Below, piece after piece: positions 1 through 9,500 of a DNA stretch of 24,695 nucleotides (position 1 is its first letter; every line of letters begins with the position of its first letter). The notes under the pieces are model-generated. The model had not been told where the DNA came from, ran no database searches, and saw only the letters and a program-made list of their open reading frames with translations. This DNA comes from a virus: positions 1-24,695 of the IMG/VR virus record IMGVR_UViG_3300032282_001575; one strand, given 5' to 3'. Made by a program: the position numbers and the translations under genes.

Positions 1-1284
1 ATTAACAACATCATGAATAATTGCCGAAGCGCCAGTAACTAAACCAATCAAACGTTTACCTATTGCATATGTAAAATTATTTGCATTGGTTGCTACACTA
101 ACGTTGTCAATGATAATTCTTGGAAAATCTGGATAAACTCTATATGCGCCAAGGTTTCCTGTTAAGGAACCATTGAACATAATTTTACCATAGTTAGCAC
201 TATTATCTGTAAATGATATGTTATTATTAACCTGTACAGAAGTAGCCGAAAGAAGTGCGCTTACCTTTACAATTTGTGAATATGAAAAAGTATTGGTAGC
301 GAAATAGATAACATCATTAACAGAAAACACAGAAGAATCTGGAACACTAATAGTGTTAGCGCCAGAAGTAGTAACTACAGATTGATTTGCAGTCGAAACA
401 CTTGCGTTAGCGCCAGAAGTTAAATCATAAAGTTTTTTTGATGTTGAAAATGCAGAAGATATATTTGCAATTTTAAACGTTCCAGAATTGTTAGCCAATA
501 TACCCGATGTTAAAACTACTCCGCCTGGAGTATTGTCAACTGTTTGATAAACTGTATCACCAGTATTAAATGTACCATTTATACCAGCTACAGATAAAGC
601 TGCTACAGGAAAATTATATACAAAAGAACCATAATTAAATTTATCTGTTGTTGGATATAATGGTTCGCCAATATGGTAGTCGCCAATTACTCCAGTAAGC
701 TCTAAGTAGTCTTCATCAGGAGATCTAATTACAGCTTGGCCACTTGTTACTGGCGTTCCTGTATTATCTACAAAATTTGCTATGTAAATATTAAACTTCA
801 TGTCTTCTGTAATAACAGGTATCCAACTTAAATCATTCGATGATAGAAACAAATCACCAGTATCATTATTTGTAGAAATAGCATTACTATTCGATACGTC
901 TGTCTGGCCGATTTCAGCAGTCCAAACTTCGTAATCTGGATTACCACCAAGTGGGATAAGGACGATAGCGTAAGATTTACCAGATTCAACAAATACTGGA
1001 GTATCAAACACGAACCTAGTTCCAAAATTAGCAGTATCGCTTGATCTTAAAGTATTTTCTGCAGTAACAGATGGTGGAGGTACAGTTGACACAGGATATA
1101 AAATTTTAGAACCAAAAGGCAAACGTTCTCTTGTAGGAACGCCGTTTAATGTTGTTCTTATTTGTAATTCAATACCATATACAGAACTTATAGATTTAAA
1201 AAATATATCAATTTTAGTAATGAAAATGCCAGGCACACCTGTAGCAGATTCATTAACATAAAATGTTTGAGCAATTGGTTTCAT
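1..1284 (-). CDS. Baseplate/tail structural protein, C-terminal half of a DUF4815-type protein (partial)
   Basis: The frame is open from an ATG at 1284 to the window edge (428 codons, no stop), so the 3' end is missing. The first ~130 residues (MKPIAQTFYVNES, then GIFITKIDIFF, GKSYAIVLIP) resemble the segment that, in T4-like marine phages, follows the DUF4815 region within a single long virion protein. Here it has its own start, an AAAGGG Shine-Dalgarno about 9-14 bases upstream, and a late-promoter-like box at 1311-1318. Around residues 234-262 a small beta module (GTFNTGDTVYQ) resembles modules in the gp8-like protein; the rest is Ser/Thr/Asn-rich, as in fibrous tail proteins. The role is probably structural, at the baseplate periphery. 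That it is the detached second half of the neighbouring gene's family is inference from remembered family members, not from a search. Confidence 0.75.
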   Translation of the reverse strand, partial: MKPIAQTFYVNESATGVPGIFITKIDIFFKSISSVYGIELQIRTTLNGVPTRERLPFGSKILYPVSTVPPPSVTAENTLRSSDTANFGTRFVFDTPVFVESGKSYAIVLIPLGGNPDYEVWTAEIGQTDVSNSNAISTNNDTGDLFLSSNDLSWIPVITEDMKFNIYIANFVDNTGTPVTSGQAVIRSPDEDYLELTGVIGDYHIGEPLYPTTDKFNYGSFVYNFPVAALSVAGINGTFNTGDTVYQTVDNTPGGVVLTSGILANNSGTFKIANISSAFSTSKKLYDLTSGANASVSTANQSVVTTSGANTISVPDSSVFSVNDVIYFATNTFSYSQIVKVSALLSATSVQVNNNISFTDNSANYGKIMFNGSLTGNLGAYRVYPDFPRIIIDNVSVATNANNFTYAIGKRLIGLVTGASAIIHDVVN

Positions 1285-1310
1285 ATTTGTAATACCCTTT
1301 TGATTTTAGA

Positions 1311-1318
1311 TATTTATT
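1311..1318 (-). promoter_or_regulatory. Late-promoter-like box AATAAATA upstream of the partial structural gene
   Basis: The minus strand reads AATAAATATC, one mismatch from the T4 late consensus TATAAATA recognised by the gp55 sigma factor. It lies 27 bases upstream of the ATG at 1284 and physically overlaps the TAA stop (1314-1316) of the Hint-bearing gene. The same ten bases occur in the divergent spacer at 21873-21882. In AT-rich DNA such 8-mers also arise by chance, but the position just before a start codon matches the other three copies. Confidence 0.5.
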
Positions 1319-4300
1319 TCGCAAAACACATAGTAGTACCAACCACCTTAGCAAATGATTTTATAATTTTTCTACCAATAGTTTCTTCTACTAACATACC
1401 AGTAAAAAATTTAGTAACGTACTTATTGTTTATTTTTCCAATTAATTTGTTAAGCAAATACATACCATGAACTGTTGATTTACCTAATTCAATATAATAA
1501 TACATAAGTTCTATAGCTTTTTGTTCTGTAATCAAACCATCCTCAACAGCCAAACGTAGTAGCCCACCATCACCAATGATGGAAGAAGTACCGAATCCAT
1601 TTACAGTGTAAGTACCATCACCGTCTACCCAAAGGTTATATACTAACTGGTTAGAAGAATTAACTATTGAATCTACTTCAATTTGTTTGTTTTTACCAAG
1701 CCATGGATACCAAGTTAAGTTTTTGTCTGGATCAACACCGTGTAATTCGCCATCAAAATACAGTGGATGATTAACAGTAGCGAATGGAGCAAATTTAGAT
1801 GTTGGTGAATAAAGCTTTTCGAAATATTTATCATTTACAACTTCAATAAATTTAACAGTATTTACTGTAGTTTTATCATGGTTGTATACCAAATCTCCAA
1901 TTTTAACTTCATTGATTGGTATTTCTTTACCAGAAGCTAACATAACAAGTGTAGAACTTATGAAACATCCACATCCACAACCACCACCACCACCAGAACC
2001 TGGTGGTGGATTAAGAACAATTGCTTGGGTAACGTCTGTTGAAACTCCAGTACCATTAAGAGTAAATGTATCACTTTTTACTTCAGATGAACTGATAACT
2101 GTAGATCTAGTATTTAATAGAGATTGACCTTGCGCAAGAGTCAATGTTCTTCCATAATAGATAGCATCAGCTTCAGTTGTTATTGCAGAAGCACCCTGAG
2201 TAAGATCAGAAATATCAATAAGCTTAAATTCTAATTCTCCAGCTTCAAAACGAGCGCCTTCTATATTAGGTATAGAAAATATACCATGAATATATCCTGT
2301 AGAATCAGTTTTTAACTGTGTGCCAAGAACATTTGTATATGGCGGTTGATTTTTTTTAGGGTCGAGATAATCATATCCAGCAGTCATTTGATCTGCAGTA
2401 ATTTGAGCACACCAAGCTGAAACATTTGTATTATTAAAATACGCATAAACAATAGTGTCTGGCTTCATACCATGAGCTTCAAACTGGATAGTAGCAGCTG
2501 GAATAAATGGTGTTAAACTTGCGCTCTGTAAAAACGTACCAATATTTAATGTGTCTTTTTGTTCGCCCGAAGTTGATAGTCTATTACCAATAGCCTGCAT
2601 AATAGACTGAGTAGTTTGAAGTGTCTGGGTGGTTGTAGTAGTTTTAGTACCACCATAAGATCCGCCTTCGCCGCCAGCAGCAAGAGTTTCTGATTCTGAT
2701 GCAGAAGCAGAAATAAGTGTATCTGTTGCCTTTGTGCTTATAGTTTGCCAATTGTTCCACTGAGTACCCCAAGCATTAACCAAGTTAACCCAATTTGAAT
2801 AAAGATCAATGTTATTTTTAATTACTGGGTTATTGGTAATCGAAGGAGCTGTAGCGCCTGAAGGCGTAAGCTTGATTGTACCTTTGTGGTTGTAAATATT
2901 ACCTTCAATGCAATTACGATACTTAGAAGCATACTTTTGGCTTATATAAAGATTGTTAGATGTATGTTTAAGCATAACAAGTTCACCAGCCTGTACAACG
3001 TTCGAACTTGCGCCAATATCTACAGCAAATTCTGAACGAAGCTGGAAAAACGCTGGTCTTAATTCTGTTCTATCCCCATCAATAGAAATATTAAAGGATG
3101 CATCTTTTGTGTTAGAAAGATCGAATCCATTAAATCCGTCAACAAAAATACCATTTTGGAATCTTGTTTGACCTGTTGAAGAACTTCTTACTTGTAAAGC
3201 TGCAGCTGACTGTTCAAGTACAGACAATGAGGTATAATATTCAAGATTTTTAATTCTATTATCAATACCACTAATATCTTTCATAGTATATCTTCTCTGC
3301 TGAGAAACTTTTGACAAGATAGCGTTATCGTAACGACTTAAAGATCTAGCTTCATTAGAAGTTAGCGAAGGATATGGTGGGATAGACAATACAGATAGTG
3401 TCATTGTCTTTGGTAATTCGATTGGTGGAGGAGGATTTGGTGTAGTGCTTGGCAATCCTTCCTTAATAATAACATTACCATTAATATCTAACATAACTCT
3501 ATCAGTTCTGTAAAGATAATTTTCAACGTCTGTTAGGAACAAACTATCTGGTTTTGGTAGATAAGGTGTTGTTGAAAATGTCAGAGTTGATGATGGATTT
3601 ACAGGCGTAGCAGATCCAATAACTGTTGTTATAACAGCTGTGTTTGTAGCATATGGTCTAAAATCAACAACGTTTCTAAGATCATAAAAGTTACCACTCT
3701 TTGTTGTAAAGGTTGGTATATCTAAAATTGTTATTGTTGAAGATGTTGCTACATCTGAAATTGGATAAGAATTAGCTGTAAAGAATCCTTTACCTTCGCC
3801 AGAAGGATATGAGAATGCAGACAACTTAACAAGAATTGTTGCTGTTTTACTTAAACCAAAAGAACCATTTTTAAGAACAAGACTAGCTAAATCATAATGT
3901 GATTCTCTTTGACCATTATCCAAAGTAAAGTTGGTTAAATAATTTGTGCCCTCAGCATAGGTTCCAGAACCGATATATACACTATCGATACTAAGAACAT
4001 CTGGTAATCCTAAAGACCATGGACCAATATTCTTATTTGGGTGAGAAGAACAATCGATTTTTACATAAATGCCCTTGTTAATCTGTTTTGTTATTGGTTT
4101 AGCGCCAGCTCTGTTAATTGCTGCATCAACTTGAACAGTAAATGAAGTATTAACTGTTTCACCAAGATTGATTGTTAAGATAGTTCCAGAACTATCAACA
4201 TTCATTGATCTTGCTGGTCTGTTTCCGAAAGGAATTGGTACGCCAGCTGGGAAAGCTTTCTGGTGATTTTTATTAGTTACATCTGCATCAAAAGCAGCAT

Positions 4301-6551
4301 CTACCTGCATAAACACATCATTGGCGATAGAAACAATTTCTCTAATTGTTGTAGAGTCAATGATAATAAAATCACCATTGGCGTAATCAGTTGAGAAAGA
4401 TGTAGCTGTACAAGCATATATGTAACCTACATTACCAGTAAATGTATGTGTTTCTCCGGCTCCAGTTCTTGTTTCGAAAATATTAAGATTTGGGCCACCT
4501 GTACCAGTAGAAAGAGCAATGTCTGTTGAGTTAGCAAAAGAAACATAATAATATGTGTTACCTGTCAAACCACCGACAGCTGTATTTCCTGTTGGAACAG
4601 CGTAATAAACTTTATCGCTTGGACGAAAACGATTTGACGCATTAGACATTTTAATGGTGTCAGCTGTAGAATTAACACCATTAGTATTAGCGGTAATAGC
4701 TATTCCTACAGAATCCCAATATTGTACGCTACCAGTTTTATTTCTAGAATATGAGTTACTAGTAGGAATAACAATAACATCATTCATCTGACTTGATGAT
4801 AAAGTTGTATCAGAACCGTAATAATATGTATCATTATAAGAAACGCCGCCAGGAATAGTAATTGTCGCTTGGCCAGCAGCATTAGCTGTCAACGAAGCAT
4901 TAAGAGGAATACTTCCAACGTTTCTATAATTAAAATTTATAGATCCAAAACCATCAGACTTAATAGCTTTTTGACCGAATGGAAAAAGCATAGTTTTAAG
5001 AGTAGAACTGTTAATATCTGCATAATAACTTGAAGTTCTGCCATTATATGTTAAAACAATGTCAGCGACTGCTTTAACACTACCATCATAATATATGATA
5101 CTTCTAACATCATTAAAACTATAACCATCATTTAGTATATCGTTAAACAAATAAAGTCTGTACTGACAATCAAATGTTCCTTGAACGCCATTGTCATAAA
5201 CAAAAGATTTTATATAAGCTGTACCTATTTTTGTTGTAGAAGAATAACCACCATTTACGCCAGCTGTAAATGCATGTGTAGATAAAGCTTTTTTAGATAC
5301 ATTATGCAACTCTACTTCTATTATTGAAGTAGAGTTGTTAAAATTACCAGATAATTCATTTACTAAAGCATAATAACCTAAATTCAACGAAACACGCTGC
5401 CCAGGTAAAGCAGCATAATCAGTGCCTCTTCTTGTTTTTATCGCATTAGAGTTAATGAATTCTACTCTATGCCCCTCAACATATCCAATGCCTTTTCCAA
5501 TAATTGTATTGAAATGTGTAGCATAATCTGGGTCTGTTGTATCTGCTATTGTTTTAGTAGAAACATCGAAAGGATATACGACAAAATTACCACTTGTTTC
5601 GAATGTTCTTTTAGCTTCTTCTAAAGTTACAGAATTGAATTGTGTATCGTTACGAATAGTAATAGGTTGACCAGATTTAAAATCTACCAATGAGAAAAAG
5701 GTTGTTTTGTTTATGTCGCTAGTTGTTTTTGTAATGAGAGTTGGTGTTATTTTTAAACGATCAGCGCCTGGGGCTGTATAATTTGGAGAACCAGCAGCAT
5801 TATCAAATAATGTTTCGTCAGCATTAGAAGTAACCAAAGATTCGATTGCTTCAAACCCAACAGAAATATTGTCTGGTATATTAGTATATTTGCTGATAAC
5901 TGCTGTTTGAGGAGCTACGTAAATAAAGTAGCCTTTCTTAAAAATAATACCTGAAGTTGTTGTGAACGCATATCCCAATCCAGTAGTGTTTGAAACTGTA
6001 GCTGCTACAACATTACCTTGTGAAATTCCTGCTTCGGTATAAAATGATAAAGTTTCACCAGGATCAAATGTTGACTGCTGCGAACCATTTGAATAAAGAG
6101 CGCTATTTCTATATTTTATGTAGATAGTATTTAAATTTACACCGTCTGATACAAGACCAGGAAGTGTATTAACAATAGTAGCTTGTAGATTAGCTGCGTT
6201 TTTAACAATCAAACCCTGTAAATCAGTAATAGTCAAAGCTGTAGTATTTGAATAAGTGTCACTCAATTTAACATAATTATATGCATTATCAAAAGTAAAA
6301 GCGCAGCCTTTGATAACAGAACCTTCTTTGTAAATATTTTGACCAAAAGAAGCAATTTGATTTTGGAGGATAGTTTGTAGCTGGTTTAATTCTCTTACTT
6401 GTACAGCTGTACCTGGCTTAAAAAGAACTTTGTAATACTGCTTTGTAGCATCAAAATCGTCAAAATATGGACTGATATTTAAATCAGTATCCAACATTGT
6501 TGGAATTCCACCATCACCAGTTTGATTTGCAGGTATTGTTAATGTTGCCAT
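1314..6551 (-). CDS. DUF4815-type baseplate/tail structural protein with a C-terminal Hint domain
   Basis: This 1745-residue virion protein starts at an ATG preceded by AGAGGAAATAAT, a strong Shine-Dalgarno. Residues 1-100 carry the DUF4815 signature (ISPYFDDFDA, VRELNQLQTILQNQIASFGQ, YKEGSVIKG). About residues 650-685 hold a beta insert (GGLTGNTYYYVSF). Residues ~1085-1130 hold a helical stretch (DISGIDNRIKNLEYYTSLS) typical of the family. After LNTRSTVISS the chain enters a Pro3-Gly-Ser-Gly5 and Cys-Gly linker and then a Hint domain from Cys1529. About 80 mostly helical residues follow. Related proteins I recall have no Hint and continue straight into the sequence found here in the next gene. 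It is probably a peripheral baseplate or fibre-anchoring subunit. It follows gp8 by 8 bases, so the two are likely cotranscribed. Confidence 0.85.
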   Translation of the reverse strand: MATLTIPANQTGDGGIPTMLDTDLNISPYFDDFDATKQYYKVLFKPGTAVQVRELNQLQTILQNQIASFGQNIYKEGSVIKGCAFTFDNAYNYVKLSDTYSNTTALTITDLQGLIVKNAANLQATIVNTLPGLVSDGVNLNTIYIKYRNSALYSNGSQQSTFDPGETLSFYTEAGISQGNVVAATVSNTTGLGYAFTTTSGIIFKKGYFIYVAPQTAVISKYTNIPDNISVGFEAIESLVTSNADETLFDNAAGSPNYTAPGADRLKITPTLITKTTSDINKTTFFSLVDFKSGQPITIRNDTQFNSVTLEEAKRTFETSGNFVVYPFDVSTKTIADTTDPDYATHFNTIIGKGIGYVEGHRVEFINSNAIKTRRGTDYAALPGQRVSLNLGYYALVNELSGNFNNSTSIIEVELHNVSKKALSTHAFTAGVNGGYSSTTKIGTAYIKSFVYDNGVQGTFDCQYRLYLFNDILNDGYSFNDVRSIIYYDGSVKAVADIVLTYNGRTSSYYADINSSTLKTMLFPFGQKAIKSDGFGSINFNYRNVGSIPLNASLTANAAGQATITIPGGVSYNDTYYYGSDTTLSSSQMNDVIVIPTSNSYSRNKTGSVQYWDSVGIAITANTNGVNSTADTIKMSNASNRFRPSDKVYYAVPTGNTAVGGLTGNTYYYVSFANSTDIALSTGTGGPNLNIFETRTGAGETHTFTGNVGYIYACTATSFSTDYANGDFIIIDSTTIREIVSIANDVFMQVDAAFDADVTNKNHQKAFPAGVPIPFGNRPARSMNVDSSGTILTINLGETVNTSFTVQVDAAINRAGAKPITKQINKGIYVKIDCSSHPNKNIGPWSLGLPDVLSIDSVYIGSGTYAEGTNYLTNFTLDNGQRESHYDLASLVLKNGSFGLSKTATILVKLSAFSYPSGEGKGFFTANSYPISDVATSSTITILDIPTFTTKSGNFYDLRNVVDFRPYATNTAVITTVIGSATPVNPSSTLTFSTTPYLPKPDSLFLTDVENYLYRTDRVMLDINGNVIIKEGLPSTTPNPPPPIELPKTMTLSVLSIPPYPSLTSNEARSLSRYDNAILSKVSQQRRYTMKDISGIDNRIKNLEYYTSLSVLEQSAAALQVRSSSTGQTRFQNGIFVDGFNGFDLSNTKDASFNISIDGDRTELRPAFFQLRSEFAVDIGASSNVVQAGELVMLKHTSNNLYISQKYASKYRNCIEGNIYNHKGTIKLTPSGATAPSITNNPVIKNNIDLYSNWVNLVNAWGTQWNNWQTISTKATDTLISASASESETLAAGGEGGSYGGTKTTTTTQTLQTTQSIMQAIGNRLSTSGEQKDTLNIGTFLQSASLTPFIPAATIQFEAHGMKPDTIVYAYFNNTNVSAWCAQITADQMTAGYDYLDPKKNQPPYTNVLGTQLKTDSTGYIHGIFSIPNIEGARFEAGELEFKLIDISDLTQGASAITTEADAIYYGRTLTLAQGQSLLNTRSTVISSSEVKSDTFTLNGTGVSTDVTQAIVLNPPPGSGGGGGCGCGCFISSTLVMLASGKEIPINEVKIGDLVYNHDKTTVNTVKFIEVVNDKYFEKLYSPTSKFAPFATVNHPLYFDGELHGVDPDKNLTWYPWLGKNKQIEVDSIVNSSNQLVYNLWVDGDGTYTVNGFGTSSIIGDGGLLRLAVEDGLITEQKAIELMYYYIELGKSTVHGMYLLNKLIGKINNKYVTKFFTGMLVEETIGRKIIKSFAKVVGTTMCFAK
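1563..1967 (-). other. Hint (Hedgehog/intein) domain coding segment
   Basis: This segment encodes residues 1529-1663 of the 1745-residue protein. Block A begins Cys1529-Phe1530 and contains TLVMLASGKEI and VKIGDLVYN. Block B is ATVNHPLYFDG, with the TxxH pair Thr1592 and His1595. The last block is VYNLWVDGDGTYTVNG followed by GTSSIIGDGG. Known inteins have a His before TY and end in His-Asn plus a Cys/Ser/Thr; here those positions are Gly and Gly-Thr-Ser. The N-to-S acyl shift chemistry therefore looks possible, but Asn cyclisation and splicing do not. The junction Gly1528-Cys1529-Phe1530 matches the Gly-Cys-Phe autocleavage site of Hedgehog proteins. The downstream helical tail (residues 1664-1745) is part of the same gene. 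There is no homing endonuclease insert. Confidence 0.85.
1987..2009. repeat. GC-rich perfect hairpin in the linker before the Hint domain
   Basis: A 10-base inverted repeat, CCACCACCAG and CTGGTGGTGG, is separated by three bases. On the coding (minus) strand it encodes the Pro-Pro-Pro-Gly-Ser-Gly linker ending about 20 bases before the Hint cysteine codon. It arises from CCA proline codons facing GGT glycine codons, so it may be a codon-choice by-product. It is still far more stable than the surrounding AT-rich DNA. No T-run follows, so it is not a rho-independent terminator. Confidence 0.8.
5307..5337. repeat. Perfect 12-bp inverted repeat with a 7-base loop inside the DUF4815 gene
   Basis: CAACTCTACTTC (5307-5318) and GAAGTAGAGTTG (5326-5337) are exact reverse complements around a TATTATT loop. 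The repeat lies inside coding sequence (residues ~405-415, STSIIEVEL), about 1.2 kb from the start of the gene. No T-run follows on the coding strand, so it does not look like a terminator. It could be a structured mRNA element, a protein-binding site or chance. Confidence 0.8.
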
Positions 6552-6559
6552 TATTTCCT

Positions 6560-9500
6560 CTAAAATTTAATAATTAATTTTACTTGTTCAGTAGAATCTT
6601 TTGTTTTGCTAAATGGTGCTAAATTATCTAAGTAAATTACTTCACCAGTTTCTCTAATAAATTCAGGAGCTCTTATAGAATTTTCTAACGTAGCAAGACC
6701 ACTAGCAGAAGAAGTATTTCCTATAATTTGATCGGAACTAACAACAAAAGTACCATTAACATCATCTAATACTAAAACAGAATATACTGTATTTATAGTA
6801 GTTTGTTTAGTAGTATCAAAAGTTTCTATAGTATTTGTAACATTAAAAGGTCTAACTACTTCTTCATCAAAACCTGTATGTGATACAGCAGAAAGTTTTA
6901 GATATTTACCTTCTGTATTTGCAAAAATAATAACAGCGTTAGCCCCTGTTTCTGGACATGTTATAATATCTCCTGGTACGAAATCAACAGCTGGATCTGT
7001 ATCATAAACAATATCTAATTCATCCCATGTGCTTACAATTCTTCCATATGCACCTTGATTTTCCTGAGTTACGTATTCATATAAATCATAAGCATGTGTA
7101 TTTGAAGATAATGTAATTCTTGCAGTTTGATTTGCTCTTAGACCAAAAGTATCAGTTCTATCAACTGCGCCATTAGCTATAAATATAGAAGAAACATTAG
7201 CGTATGTATTGCTAGCAGCTTCATAAATTACGTCATTACGTTTAAATGTACCAACTACATTTGTCATTCTAATTTCTTGTAAGCCGCCAGATGGTTGTAG
7301 AGTTTGATTAATAGATCCAGAACCACCTTTGTCTGTATCAGATATAGTTTCTAAATTACCAGAAGTAGAAAAATATATTGAGTTAGCTGAAATACAATTA
7401 GACGTTGATGTGGAAGACAATCCATAAAGATTATCATCTTCAGTGTTGTAAATAAATTCTCCATTTACATTTTTTAATTCTACATATGAATTGTTTGCAA
7501 AAACAACAACACCAGCTGCATTTGTAGATGACTGTATAAGAACTTCGCCAACGTCAAATAATCCAGAAGCATTTTCTATTGATAATGCAGATCTTTGAAA
7601 ATTATTAGCATAAACAATAACATCTCTATATAAAGGATTTTTTATAATACCAATTTTTCTATAAGAACCATAAATTGGAAAATTATAATTTTCATTATCA
7701 GCAATTTCAAATATTTTGTTTATACCGCAGTATGTTGCACCTAATTCAGTATATGGATCAGCGCCGTGACCTTTTACAGGGCTAATTTGAGCAGTAACAA
7801 AAGCTCCATCGCCATAAAGTGTATTAGATGTTATAGTAACATTAGCTTGGTTATAATTATTACCAAAATTAATAAGCTTAATTGAAGTAATTGATTTAGA
7901 TGGATTTTGTGAACTCAAATCAATTTCTGAATATGCAAGAGCGCCTCCACCATCGCCTTCTATAGTAACAGTTGGTGAGATGATATATTCTGTTAAATCA
8001 TCTGGAGAAGAATATGATGATACAACAACAGCATTGCCAACAGGAATATTTGACTGTGTTGTTACATTTATTTTTGTACCATTCAAATATTTTCCAGGAT
8101 CTGGATCGCTTGGTGGAATTGAAAATGCTCCATAAGCAATTTCTACTGTAATATTTGGATATGAATCAATTGCATCAATAGTAGCTTTTGATGCTGAAGA
8201 ACTACCAAGTAAAAACAACTCAGCTTCAAAAATACCAGGACCATATACGTTTGAAAGAATAAGATTAGTACTGTTGGCAAAAGAAAGAGTTCCACTAATA
8301 CCTTGTGATATATTATTTTCATCAACACAAGTAATAGTTTCTCCGATTATAAAAGAAGATCCAACTGGTTGTATACTTGAATATGTTAATGCAACTGAAT
8401 CAAGATTTTTGTAAAGAATATTTCCAACAGTTCTATGACTTATTAATGATTCTATCGTATATGCAGAATTTACCAAATAAACATTAGCAGATGTATATTT
8501 TGTTGGCGAAAGAAGATCTGGAACATACGCTTTATTTACAGCAATATAACCACTACCAGTATTTACTTCTATAATTCTTCTTATATTATTAGCTGCAACA
8601 TCACCAACTCTAATATATTGATTGACAGCAAAATCTTCACTAAAATTAGTACCAGAAGCAGCTAATATTCTTTGTGTATTTGCTGAAAAATTAACTGTTA
8701 CTTTTCCAGATTTTTTAATTGCTGAATCTGTTGAATTATACACTGCATATAGTGGGTCAAATTCAACTTCGCTTTCATTTTGAATAGTAAATGATACAGA
8801 ATTAGCATGTAATATTTGCCCATAAGCGCCGCTATCTGATTGATAAACAGTATCGCCTACGTTAAAAATTCCTGTATTATAATAATACACAGTAAATGAA
8901 ACTAACTGACTTACATAATCTCCAATCGCAAATGTATCACCACCATTAATACTTCCAGCTTTCAATTTAAGGTTTTGATAGTAACTAAATGGAGGATTTA
9001 CAGCTAGCTGTTTATTAGATCCAAGATAACTTATAATTGGTCTGATTTGACCAGAACCAAACCCGGATTTAAGATAAATTGAAGAGCCTGTATAATAATC
9101 ATCTAGAGGAGCGCTTGTTGTAGGTAGCGTTACAACAGAGTTATTAACATAACTTTTTAAAAATCCTTCTTCATAAACTTGGTAATTTGTGCCACCATTT
9201 ATTAATGTTAATGTGTCAATAGAACCTGGAACTGCAAAATCTTTAACAATTTCATTTACTATAACAGGTACATAATTTTGTGTTGCAAAATTTAAAAAGT
9301 TAGCTTCGTCGCATGTAAACATGTATTTCCAAACATAACCATCTGATGTTTGGAAATTGCCTGAAGTTTTATTAATTGTAGGTTTTACTGTAGAAGGTAT
9401 ACCATTTGGTGTTGTTGGCGAATAACCATTGTTTATACACTTATAAACATCTCTAGTATCTGTTATAACGAAAAATTTCTTAGAGTATAAATCTGAATCA

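Noticed and set aside
1267-1470. Small plus-strand frame opposite the end of the Hint gene
   Set aside because: It is a shadow on the antisense strand of the Hint-bearing gene, has no Shine-Dalgarno and no recognisable product.
1284-1967. Trans-splicing split intein joining the two DUF4815 halves
   Set aside because: The downstream gene begins with MKPIAQTF and has no C-intein segment or Cys/Ser/Thr at the junction, and the Hint lacks the terminal His-Asn.
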